Counted from the first letter of the stretch, positions 1 through 5,356 are shown. The stretch is DNA of 5,432 nt from DATEPR01 sp036503065 (GCA_036503065.1 DASXXM010000074.1:1-5432), one strand, 5' to 3'. A program made the numbers and translations. The notes: a model not told the origin generated them from the letters alone.

Positions 1-410
1 GAGCGCCGGACCGCGAGTACGGACAGCGGTACGAAACCGTGCTGGAGCAGCACACCGCTGCCCTCCGCGTCCCGGCTGGGCCACGTCACCACGCAGGCCG
101 AGTCGTGGCCGGGCGGCGACGGCGAACGGTCCAGCAGTCGCCGCCACGCCCCCAGCAACGCGTGCAGGCCGGGGCCGGGATCGTCACCCACGAAGGGGAA
201 CAGCTCCCACGTGTCCCGTGCCGACCACAGGCTGGTCGGCGCGCCGGGGCCGTGCGTCGTCCTGGTGAGCGCGCCGGCCATCCGTTGGCCGGAGGGCAAC
301 GCGGCGGCCAGCGGCTGGCCCGCAGGCTCGGCCGCGGTGGACACCAGCAGCGCGTCCAGCCGCGCGAACCGGGCGGCCTGTGCCTCGCGGAGATCGCGCA
401 CCGCGGTCAT
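1..410 (-). CDS. Probable GNAT-family N-acetyltransferase, N-terminal part (3' end outside window)
   Basis: An open frame reads leftward from an ATG at 410-408 and stays open for 136 codons to the window edge, so the C-terminal part is missing. The product begins MTAVRDLREAQAARFARLDA. Its most recognisable stretch is HDSACVVTWPSRDAEG (about residues 102-117), followed by a G-F-x-P-L-x-V-L-A-V-R segment (about 125-135). This resembles the first half of actinobacterial two-part GNAT proteins, which transfer an acetyl group from acetyl-CoA to an amine. The acetyl-CoA-binding motif usually lies further on and is not in the window, so substrate and activity are unknown. The start is 4 nt after the methyltransferase stop (417-415), and no strong Shine-Dalgarno sequence precedes it. 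This suggests translational coupling within a two-gene operon. Third codon positions are almost all G or C, as expected for a real gene here. The GNAT label rests on recalled family appearance only. Confidence 0.65.
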   Translation of the reverse strand, partial: MTAVRDLREAQAARFARLDALLVSTAAEPAGQPLAAALPSGQRMAGALTRTTHGPGAPTSLWSARDTWELFPFVGDDPGPGLHALLGAWRRLLDRSPSPPGHDSACVVTWPSRDAEGSGVLLQHGFVPLSVLAVRR

Positions 411-414
411 CGGG

Positions 415-1323
415 TCAGGTCCGCACGCAGCAGAAGATCGCCGTGCCGGGGAACAGCCGCCCCCGCAGTGGACTCCACTGTCCCCACTCCCTGTCGTGTC
501 CCGCCGGCCACTCCGGTTCGATCAGGTCGGTCAGCATCATGCCGGCCGCCACGATCTGCCGAACGAAGTCACCGAGCGTGCGGTGGTGCTCCACGTAGGT
601 GGCCCGGCCTTCGTCGTCCACCTCCAGATACGGGGTGCGGTCAAAATAGGACTGCGACACGGTCAGGCCGCCCTCGCCCGGATCGTCCGGGAAAATCCAC
701 CGCATCGGGTGGGTGACCGCGAAAACCCAGCGACCGCCCGGCCGCAGCACCCGCGCCACCTCGCGCAGCACGGCGCCGGAGTCCGCGACGAACGGCACCG
801 CGCCGAACGCCGAGCAGGCCGCGTCGAAACTCGCCGATGCGAACGGCAGTTCGTCGGCGCTGGCCTGCACGAGCGGCACGTCGATGCCGGCGGACGCGTT
901 GCCGGCCCGCGCGTGGCCGAGCATGCCGCCGGACAGGTCGACGCCGACCGCCATGGCGCCCTGCGCGACCAGCCACCGGGCGCACGGCGCGGCACCGCAG
1001 CCGACTTCCAGCACGGCCCGGCCGGCAAGCTCGCCGAGCAGTCGCGCGTCCGCCTCGCGCACCCCCTCCGGGCACCACACGAAGTCGGCGACGCCGAGGA
1101 AGTCACCGTGTTCGGCCTGGTAGTCGTCGGCGTCCGCGTCCCACCACAGCCTGCTGGCCAGCCGGGACTCCGTGGGGTCGACGGCCCGCTTGGCGATGCC
1201 CACCGTGCCCAGCGCGAGTTCGGCGCTGAGGTGCCGGTCGACCACCGGAGTGATCTGCTGGGATGGATTCGGTTCCAATTCGATTTCGGTTGATTCGGGC
1301 ACGCTGCGTTCCGGATCAGTCAC
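415..1323 (-). CDS. Class I SAM-dependent methyltransferase
   Basis: This encodes a 302-residue protein with a Rossmann-type methyltransferase core. Motif I is VLEVGCGAAPCARW (residues 104-117). An acidic residue at the end of strand 2 (VGVDLSGGML, Asp129) should bind the SAM ribose. ASADELPF (154-161) should contact adenine, and SFDAACSAFGAVPF (165-178) and LRPGGRWVF (193-201) are the motif IV and post-motif regions. The C-terminal part (YVEHHRTLGDFVRQIVAAGM, then EPEWP) resembles the Methyltransf_11-like proteins found beside rpsA in several actinobacteria. The substrate is unknown. The first 50 residues are rich in charged residues and proline and have no known domain. The start is a GTG at 1323-1321, chosen because GAGGAG lies 6 nt upstream at 1335-1330. 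It is transcribed away from rpsA and probably co-transcribed with the acetyltransferase gene that follows after 4 nt. No clean -10/-35 pair for it was found. Confidence 0.9.
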   Translation of the reverse strand: MTDPERSVPESTEIELEPNPSQQITPVVDRHLSAELALGTVGIAKRAVDPTESRLASRLWWDADADDYQAEHGDFLGVADFVWCPEGVREADARLLGELAGRAVLEVGCGAAPCARWLVAQGAMAVGVDLSGGMLGHARAGNASAGIDVPLVQASADELPFASASFDAACSAFGAVPFVADSGAVLREVARVLRPGGRWVFAVTHPMRWIFPDDPGEGGLTVSQSYFDRTPYLEVDDEGRATYVEHHRTLGDFVRQIVAAGMMLTDLIEPEWPAGHDREWGQWSPLRGRLFPGTAIFCCVRT

Positions 1324-1329
1324 GGACGG

Positions 1330-1335
1330 CTCCTC
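1330..1335 (-). promoter_or_regulatory. Ribosome binding site of the methyltransferase gene
   Basis: GAGGAG on the minus strand lies 6 nt before the GTG codon at 1323-1321. It decides this start in favour of later in-frame starts. Confidence 0.8.
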
Positions 1336-1394
1336 GGTAGCGGTGTGGGCGGTCCCGATGGCCTGACCGCCGACCGGATGACCGGTAACCCACC

Positions 1395-1430
1395 CGTCGT
1401 TGTCTCGGTGCCATCTCGTTGTTGTCTCGG
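1395..1430. repeat. 14-bp direct repeat, 22-bp period, in the divergent intergenic region
   Basis: CGTCGTTGTCTCGG (1395-1408) recurs as CGTTGTTGTCTCGG (1417-1430) with one mismatch. The start-to-start distance is 22 bp, about two helical turns, which would put both copies on the same face of the DNA. The pair lies about 70-110 bp upstream of the methyltransferase start and 80-115 bp before the proposed rpsA -35 element. A partial third copy, CGTCGTTGTTGTG, is at 1602-1614. It could be an operator, but no regulator is identifiable here and a chance repeat is possible. Confidence 0.5.
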
Positions 1431-1509
1431 ATTGCTTCCGGCCGCACGCGGATGATCGTGCCAGGCCATAGTGATCACCGCCGTGACCGCCCCAGCCGGA
1501 GCGCCGAGT

Positions 1510-1539
1510 TTGCCGACCCCGTCCGAAATCGCGTACGAT
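1510..1539 (+). promoter_or_regulatory. Probable rpsA promoter (sigma-A type)
   Basis: TTGCCG at 1510-1515 (-35-like) is followed after 18 nt by TACGAT at 1534-1539 (-10-like, TANNNT). Transcription would start near 1546, giving an rpsA leader of about 180 nt. It is the best-matching pair I found on the plus strand between the divergent genes. No promoter mapping supports it. Confidence 0.5.
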
Positions 1540-1545
1540 ACCGCC

Positions 1546-1725
1546 CGCGCAGTGGGTTCATTACTGCCTGCGGTCCCGCACGTCGGGAATCGGGCCGCGT
1601 TCGTCGTTGTTGTGCATCATGGCACCGACGTCACCGGCCGCCTCCGCTGGGCGAACCGTCCCCGTCGCGCAACCCGTACCGCAGATGTCCACCCACAACA
1701 CAAACCGTCCGGAGCAACCCACCTA
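1546..1725 (+). other. rpsA: Probable long 5' leader of rpsA
   Basis: This is the stretch between the proposed transcription start and the rpsA ATG. It contains a short hairpin, TCCCG (1574-1578) pairing with CGGGA (1584-1588) around a 5-nt loop. It also holds the 13-codon upstream ORF (1685-1726) and the rpsA Shine-Dalgarno GGAG. The rpsA frame happens to be open backwards to a GTG at 1471, but that 85-residue extension looks unlike any S1 protein and is treated as leader. I see no match to a known riboswitch or ribosomal-protein leader. Confidence 0.4.
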
Positions 1726-1726
1726 A
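1685..1726 (+). CDS. Candidate 13-codon upstream ORF overlapping the rpsA start
   Basis: ATG at 1685 opens a frame encoding MSTHNTNRPEQPT and ends at TAA 1724-1726. The last A of the stop is the first base of the rpsA ATG (TAATG), a classic arrangement for termination-reinitiation coupling. The rpsA Shine-Dalgarno GGAG (1711-1714) lies inside it. Both ORFs begin ATG TCC ACC (Met-Ser-Thr). No clear Shine-Dalgarno precedes 1685, and the codons CAA, ACA and TAA are less GC-rich than in the neighbouring genes. Translation is therefore unproven and this could be a chance ORF. Confidence 0.35.
   Translation: MSTHNTNRPEQPT
1711..1714 (+). promoter_or_regulatory. rpsA: Ribosome binding site of rpsA
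   Basis: GGAG, within CCGGAGC, ends 11 nt before the ATG at 1726. The spacing is somewhat long. It supports the 1726 start over the in-frame GTG at 1471. Confidence 0.65.
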
Positions 1727-3210
1727 TGTCCACCGACACCACCACTGTCCCGGCTCCCAAGGCCGCGACGCAGCAGGTCGCGATCAATGACATCGGGACG
1801 GCGGAGGACTTCCTCGCCGCCGTCGACAAGACCATCAAGTACTTCAACGATGGTGACATCGTCGAGGGCACCATCGTCAAGGTCGACCGGGATGAAGTTC
1901 TGCTCGACATCGGCTACAAGACCGAGGGCGTCATCCCCTCGCGTGAGCTGTCGATCAAGCACGATGTCGACCCGTCCGAGGTGGTCAGCGTCGGTGACGA
2001 GGTCGAGGCCCTTGTCCTCCAGAAGGAGGACAAGGAGGGCCGGCTGATCCTGTCCAAGAAGCGCGCGCAGTACGAGCGCGCCTGGGGCACGATCGAGGCG
2101 CTCAAGGAGAAGGACGAGCCGGTCAAGGGCACCGTGATCGAGGTGGTCAAGGGTGGCCTGATCCTGGACATCGGGCTGCGCGGCTTCCTGCCCGCGTCGC
2201 TGGTCGAGATGCGCCGCGTGCGCGACCTGCAGCCCTACGTGGGTCGCGAGCTCGAAGCCAAGATCATCGAGCTGGACAAGAACCGCAACAACGTGGTCCT
2301 GTCCCGGCGCGCGTGGCTGGAACAGACCCAGTCCGAGGTGCGCAGCGAGTTCCTCAACCAGCTCCAGAAGAGCCAGGTCCGCAAGGGCGTGGTGTCGTCC
2401 ATCGTCAACTTCGGCGCGTTCGTCGACCTCGGCGGCGTGGACGGCCTGGTGCACGTCTCGGAGCTCTCCTGGAAGCACATCGATCACCCGAACGAGGTGG
2501 TCGAGGTCGGCCAGGAGGTCACCGTCGAGGTGCTCGACGTGGACATGGAGCGCGAGCGGGTCTCGCTGTCGCTGAAGGCGACGCAGGAGGACCCGTGGCG
2601 TCAGTTCGCCCGGACCCACGCGATCGGCCAGATCGTGCCGGGCAAGGTCACCAAGCTGGTGCCGTTCGGCGCGTTCGTCCGGGTGGACGAGGGCATCGAG
2701 GGTCTCGTGCACATCTCCGAGCTGGCCGAGCGCCACGTGGAGATCCCGGAGCAGGTCGTCCAGGTCAACGACGACGTGATGGTCAAGGTCATCGACATCG
2801 ACCTGGACCGCCGCCGGATCTCGCTGTCGCTCAAGCAGGCGAACGAGGGCTTCACGACGGACACCGAGTTCGACCCGACCCAGTACGGCATGGCCGCCGA
2901 GTACGACGCCGAGGGTAACTACATCTACCCGGAAGGCTTCGACCCGGAGACCCAGGACTGGCAGGACGGCTTCGACAAGCAGCGCGAGGAGTGGGAGCGT
3001 CAGTACGCCGAGGCGCACACCCGCTACGAGCAGCACATGAAGCAGATCGTCAAGGCCGCGGAGGCGGACGCCGAGGCGGGCGCCGCCGAGGCGACCACGG
3101 GCAACTACTCGTCGACCGACGAGACGGCGGCCGCGGCCCAGAGCGGCGGCACCCTCGCCAGCGACGAGCAGCTCGCCGCGCTGCGTGAGCGGCTGTCCGG
3201 CGGGGTATGA
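1726..3210 (+). CDS. rpsA: 30S ribosomal protein S1 (bS1)
   Basis: This 494-residue protein binds mRNA on the 30S subunit and helps translation initiation. Four S1/OB-fold RNA-binding domains are visible: about residues 43-111 (GDIVEGTIVKVDRDEVLLDI), 131-195, 218-284 (SSIVNFGAFVDLGGVDGLVH) and 303-370 (KLVPFGAFVRVDEGIEGLVH). The last two carry the strongest canonical GAFV and G-L-V-H-(V/I)-S-E-L signatures. Four domains, rather than the six of enterobacteria, is the usual actinobacterial form. The length is close to that of the mycobacterial protein. After the fourth domain comes an acidic, aromatic and probably flexible tail (371-494) that contains YIYPEGFDPETQDW and ends with a predicted helix, SDEQLAALRERLSGG. 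The start at 1726 gives the typical MSTDTTT N-terminus and has GGAG upstream. It appears to be transcribed alone from its own promoter and to end at the palindrome at 3233-3272. There is no frameshift or missing motif. Confidence 0.97.
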   Translation: MSTDTTTVPAPKAATQQVAINDIGTAEDFLAAVDKTIKYFNDGDIVEGTIVKVDRDEVLLDIGYKTEGVIPSRELSIKHDVDPSEVVSVGDEVEALVLQKEDKEGRLILSKKRAQYERAWGTIEALKEKDEPVKGTVIEVVKGGLILDIGLRGFLPASLVEMRRVRDLQPYVGRELEAKIIELDKNRNNVVLSRRAWLEQTQSEVRSEFLNQLQKSQVRKGVVSSIVNFGAFVDLGGVDGLVHVSELSWKHIDHPNEVVEVGQEVTVEVLDVDMERERVSLSLKATQEDPWRQFARTHAIGQIVPGKVTKLVPFGAFVRVDEGIEGLVHISELAERHVEIPEQVVQVNDDVMVKVIDIDLDRRRISLSLKQANEGFTTDTEFDPTQYGMAAEYDAEGNYIYPEGFDPETQDWQDGFDKQREEWERQYAEAHTRYEQHMKQIVKAAEADAEAGAAEATTGNYSSTDETAAAAQSGGTLASDEQLAALRERLSGGV

Positions 3211-3226
3211 CCAGATCGGTATGACC
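3204..3226 (+). repeat. 9-bp direct repeat across the rpsA stop codon
   Basis: GGTATGACC occurs at 3204-3212, where it includes the rpsA TGA, and again at 3218-3226. The copies are 14 bp apart start to start. It looks like a small duplication just after the gene, with no evident function. Confidence 0.5.
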
Positions 3227-3232
3227 TGACCG

Positions 3233-3272
3233 GACGAGGACCCCGCGCCGAATTCGGCGCGGGGTCCTCGTC
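3233..3272 (+). terminator. Probable rpsA terminator: perfect 40-bp palindrome
   Basis: Positions 3233-3252 are the exact reverse complement of 3253-3272, centred on GAATTC (3250-3255). In RNA this gives an 18-bp, very GC-rich stem with an AAUU loop, starting 22 nt after the rpsA stop. No U-tract follows. This matches the U-less hairpins that are common as intrinsic terminators in actinobacteria. Because the arms are perfect it would form on either strand, and in supercoiled DNA it could extrude as a cruciform. Confidence 0.85.
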
Positions 3273-3290
3273 GTCCGGGCCGCGAACCGT

Positions 3291-3296
3291 TACGGT
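3291..3296 (+). promoter_or_regulatory. -10 element for a probable leaderless lipoprotein transcript
   Basis: TACGGT matches TANNNT and ends 7 nt before the ATG at 3304, so transcription would start at or next to the start codon. No Shine-Dalgarno lies in the gap (GCGGGTC). No convincing -35 is visible, because that region falls in the terminator stem. The same layout recurs before coaE. Confidence 0.5.
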
Positions 3297-3303
3297 GCGG
3301 GTC

Positions 3304-3924
3304 ATGAACCGTCGGTGGTGGACGGCCGGGTCGGCGGTGGCCGCGTTGCTGGTGGCCGGCCTGCTGCTGGTGGCGTGTTCGTCCGCACCGCAGACCACAG
3401 CGCATCCCAACGTGCCGACGTTCGCCACGAGCCGCACCACGTCGGCCGCACCGGTGGCGCCGCCCGCGTCGTGCGGCGGGGTGGCCCGAGCCGCCGACGT
3501 CGACCAGATCGTCGGCCACCAGCTGGCCGGCGCGGCGAACCAGGTGGTCGGCATACCACAGGCGAACATCAAACGGACCGGGCGGCTGGACTGCTACTAC
3601 GGCATTCCGGCCGGTCAGCCGGTGACCGCGGCCGTGTTGTCGATCGGGATCTCCAGTTACACGGACGCGCCGGCCGCGCAGCACCGCGTCACGCTGACCG
3701 TGGACAGCGCCCGCAACAGCGGCGCCACGACCAGTGACCTCAAGGTGGGCACGGAGCACGCGGTGCTGCTGGCCGGTGCGCAGACCCAGCAACTGGTGCT
3801 CGCGCACGGCAACCTGACCGTCGTGGTCACCGCGAACAACGGTGTGCTCACCCAGGCGACGGTCGGCCCGCAACTCGTCCTGCTGGCGCAGCGGGCGCTG
3901 GCCGCGCACCCGGCCAAGGGCTGA
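3304..3924 (+). CDS. Putative lipoprotein of unknown function
   Basis: This 206-residue protein has a clear lipoprotein signal: positive MNRR, a hydrophobic core at about residues 8-23, and a lipobox L-V-A-C with Cys25 as the expected lipidation site. It should be exported and anchored to the outer face of the cytoplasmic membrane. A Thr/Ser/Pro/Ala-rich linker (about 26-55) leads to a folded domain with just two more cysteines, Cys57 (SCGGV) and Cys97 (LDCYYG), probably a disulfide. After them come alternating hydrophobic strands and a C-terminal helix (about 180-200). The layout is loosely like the DUF3558 and PknH-sensor-type extracellular domains of actinobacteria, but I cannot assign a family. 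ATG 3304 is preferred to the in-frame GTG at 3295 because it gives a standard signal peptide and fits the -10 spacing. It sits between the rpsA terminator and coaE, with 13 nt between its stop and the coaE start. No enzymatic motif is visible. Confidence 0.85.
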   Translation: MNRRWWTAGSAVAALLVAGLLLVACSSAPQTTAHPNVPTFATSRTTSAAPVAPPASCGGVARAADVDQIVGHQLAGAANQVVGIPQANIKRTGRLDCYYGIPAGQPVTAAVLSIGISSYTDAPAAQHRVTLTVDSARNSGATTSDLKVGTEHAVLLAGAQTQQLVLAHGNLTVVVTANNGVLTQATVGPQLVLLAQRALAAHPAKG

Positions 3925-3930
3925 CACAAT
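3925..3930 (+). promoter_or_regulatory. coaE: -10-like element for a probable leaderless coaE transcript
   Basis: CACAAT starts right after the lipoprotein stop and ends 7 nt before the coaE ATG at 3938. The intervening CCGGGTC contains no Shine-Dalgarno, and it shares CGGGTC-ATG with the lipoprotein start. The hexamer departs from TANNNT at its first base, so this is weaker than the upstream case. Read-through from the lipoprotein gene is an alternative. Confidence 0.35.
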
Positions 3931-3937
3931 CCGGGTC

Positions 3938-5119
3938 ATGCTGCGCGTGGGACTGACCGGCGGTATCGGATCGGGCAAGTCGACGGTGGCCGGCCGCCTG
4001 GCCGAACACGGTGCCGTGCTGATCGACTCGGACCGGATCGCCAGGGAGGTCGTGGCCCCCGGCACGGACGGCCTCGCGGAGGTGGTGTCGGCCTTCGGCG
4101 AGTCGGTGCGGACGCCCGACGGCGCACTGGACCGGGCCGCGCTCGCGGCCAAGGTGTTCGCCGACGACGACGCCCGCGCCCGGCTGAACGCGATAGTGCA
4201 TCCCAGGATCGGTGCCAGGACGGCGTCGCTGACGGCGGCCGCCGCGCCGGACGCGGTGGTCGTGCACGACGTGCCACTGCTGGTGGAGAACCGCCTCGCC
4301 CCCATGTACCACCTGGTGATCGTGGTCGACGCACCGATCGAGCAGCGCCTCCGGCGACTGGTACGCGACCGGGGTATGAGCAAGGACGACGTACTGGCCC
4401 GAATCGCGGCCCAGGCCGACGACACCCGGCGGCGCGCGGTCGCGGACGTGTGGCTGGACAACACGGGAACCGCGGACCAGGTCCTCGCGACAGCGGACGA
4501 CCTGTGGGCGGACCGGCTGGTCCCGTTCGAGGCGAACGTCCGGCTGCGCCGGATGCCGGATCGCGGCGGCCCGAAACTGGTGCCGTACGACCCGACGTGG
4601 CCTGCCGCGGCGGCACGGCTGATCGCCCGGCTACGGCTGGCCGGGGCATCGCGGGTGGACCACATCGGGTCGACGTCGGTGCCCGGCCTCGCGGCCAAGG
4701 ACGTGATCGACCTACAGGTGGCCGTAGCGTCGCTGGCGGCCGCCGACGCACTGGCCGAACCGTTGGCACGGGCCGGTTTCGTGCCGCTGCCGCACCTCAC
4801 CCAGGACACTCCGCACCCGCCGAACCCGGACCCGGCACAGTGGCGCAAACGAATGGCCGCCTCGGCCGACCCGGGCCGCTGGTGCAACGTCCACATCCGG
4901 GTCGATGGCTCAGCGGGTTGGCGCGCGGCCCTGCTGTTCCGCGACTGGCTACGCGCGTCGCCCGGCCCGACCGCCGAGTACCTGGCGTTGAAGCAACGAG
5001 TGGCCGCCGAATACGCCACCGGCACCATCGGCGACTACGCCGACGCCAAGGAACCCTGGTTCGACAAGGCATTCACGGAGATGGACCGCTGGGCAACCGA
5101 CACCAACTGGCACCCCTGA
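3938..5119 (+). CDS. coaE: Dephospho-CoA kinase fused to a C-terminal GrpB/UPF0157 domain
   Basis: CoaE phosphorylates the ribose 3'-hydroxyl of dephospho-CoA with ATP, the last step of coenzyme A synthesis in the cytoplasm. The protein has 393 residues, about twice the length of a stand-alone CoaE. The kinase domain (1 to about 200) shows the P-loop GLTGGIGSGKST (5-16, Lys14), LIDSDRIAREVV (28-39, with Asp32 as the likely catalytic residue), HPRI (88-91), HDVPLLVE (110-117), Arg140 followed by the RDRG lid (143-146), and DNTG (174-177). After a short linker, the second domain (about 212-385) carries the GrpB/UPF0157 signature HIGSTSVPGLAAKDVID (242-258), NVHIRVDG (327-334) and DYADAKEPWFDKA (376-388). 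This family is related to nucleotidyltransferases. The same fusion is known in mycobacteria, where the extra domain is reported to help the kinase fold. ATG 3938 gives the canonical N-terminus; an in-frame extension back to 3842 would overlap the lipoprotein gene and is rejected. A terminator lies 154 nt downstream. Confidence 0.96.
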   Translation: MLRVGLTGGIGSGKSTVAGRLAEHGAVLIDSDRIAREVVAPGTDGLAEVVSAFGESVRTPDGALDRAALAAKVFADDDARARLNAIVHPRIGARTASLTAAAAPDAVVVHDVPLLVENRLAPMYHLVIVVDAPIEQRLRRLVRDRGMSKDDVLARIAAQADDTRRRAVADVWLDNTGTADQVLATADDLWADRLVPFEANVRLRRMPDRGGPKLVPYDPTWPAAAARLIARLRLAGASRVDHIGSTSVPGLAAKDVIDLQVAVASLAAADALAEPLARAGFVPLPHLTQDTPHPPNPDPAQWRKRMAASADPGRWCNVHIRVDGSAGWRAALLFRDWLRASPGPTAEYLALKQRVAAEYATGTIGDYADAKEPWFDKAFTEMDRWATDTNWHP

Positions 5120-5174
5120 CCACGAACCCACGCCGCGACTTCGCCGACCCGGGAGCAGCCCTGCCTACAGTGGC

Positions 5175-5291
5175 CCGACAACGTCGGTAACCGACCAACA
5201 CCGCCTGGGAAGGCGAACAAGCTCGCAAAAATGCGGCATCGCCGAACATCCGGGCAGACCCCCGCCCAACCCTGGGGGCTTCGGCCCTTTT
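5175..5291 (+). ncRNA. Candidate structured RNA: coaE 3' UTR or separate small RNA
   Basis: Several hairpins follow each other. CCGAC (5175-5179) can pair with GTCGG (5183-5187), and the latter can instead pair with CCGAC (5191-5195), so two exclusive hairpins are possible. CGCCT (5202-5206) pairs with AGGCG (5211-5215) around a GNRA-type GGGA loop. ATGC/GCAT pairs at 5231-5239. GCCGAA (5241-5246) can pair with TTCGGC (5280-5285) and enclose CCCCC/GGGGG (5259-5263 with 5274-5278). The series ends in a U-tract terminator. TACAGT at 5166-5171 could be a -10 element giving an RNA of about 115 nt, but no -35 is evident. I recognise no known RNA family. Confidence 0.3.
5274..5291 (+). terminator. 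Intrinsic terminator with UUCG tetraloop after coaE
   Basis: GGGC (5276-5279), loop TTCG (5280-5283), GCCC (5284-5287), then TTTT (5288-5291). Two G-U pairs can extend the stem with 5274-5275. The c(UUCG)g loop is unusually stable and the U-tract gives plus-strand polarity. It lies 154 nt beyond the coaE stop. A larger fold that uses GCCGAA (5241-5246) and CCCCC (5259-5263) competes for the same bases and would also lead into the T-tract. Confidence 0.75.
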
Positions 5292-5337
5292 CCACCCTAT
5301 GCCTGTCAAGCCCCAAATGGGGTATCTGCCGGAAAGT

Positions 5338-5346
5338 TGTGGATAA
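5338..5346 (-). promoter_or_regulatory. DnaA box 1 (TTATCCACA)
   Basis: The minus strand reads TTATCCACA, the strongest DnaA-binding 9-mer known from the E. coli origin. It is in the same orientation as box 2, 19 bp away. This is a sequence match only; binding is untested. Confidence 0.6.
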
Positions 5347-5356
5347 CCACCGAGCC

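Noticed and set aside
39..1293. Long plus-strand frames opposite the methyltransferase and acetyltransferase genes
   Set aside because: They are Arg/Pro/Gly/Ala-rich antisense shadows; the minus-strand frames carry the recognisable motifs.
1471..1725. An 85-residue N-terminal extension of RpsA from a GTG at 1471
   Set aside because: The extension has no S1 character. The ATG at 1726 gives the typical N-terminus and has GGAG upstream.
3842..3937. A longer CoaE start at 3842
   Set aside because: It would overlap the lipoprotein gene by over 80 nt and place 32 unrelated residues before the canonical MLRVGLTGGIGSGKST start.
1723..5028. A 1101-codon open frame on the minus strand opposite rpsA, the lipoprotein gene and coaE
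   Set aside because: It lies antisense to three well-supported genes, and its sequence is low-complexity and unlike any known protein. Long stop-free antisense frames are expected where sense codons strongly prefer G or C at the third position.
5120..5290. A cobalamin-riboswitch-like fragment (GGGAAGGCG at 5207-5215; GCCACTG on the minus strand near 5170)
   Set aside because: The two fragments are on opposite strands and the rest of the conserved core is missing, so this is chance similarity.
5035..5316. A 93-codon minus-strand ORF after coaE
   Set aside because: It overlaps the coaE 3' end, has no ribosome binding site and no family resemblance, and crosses the terminator hairpin.
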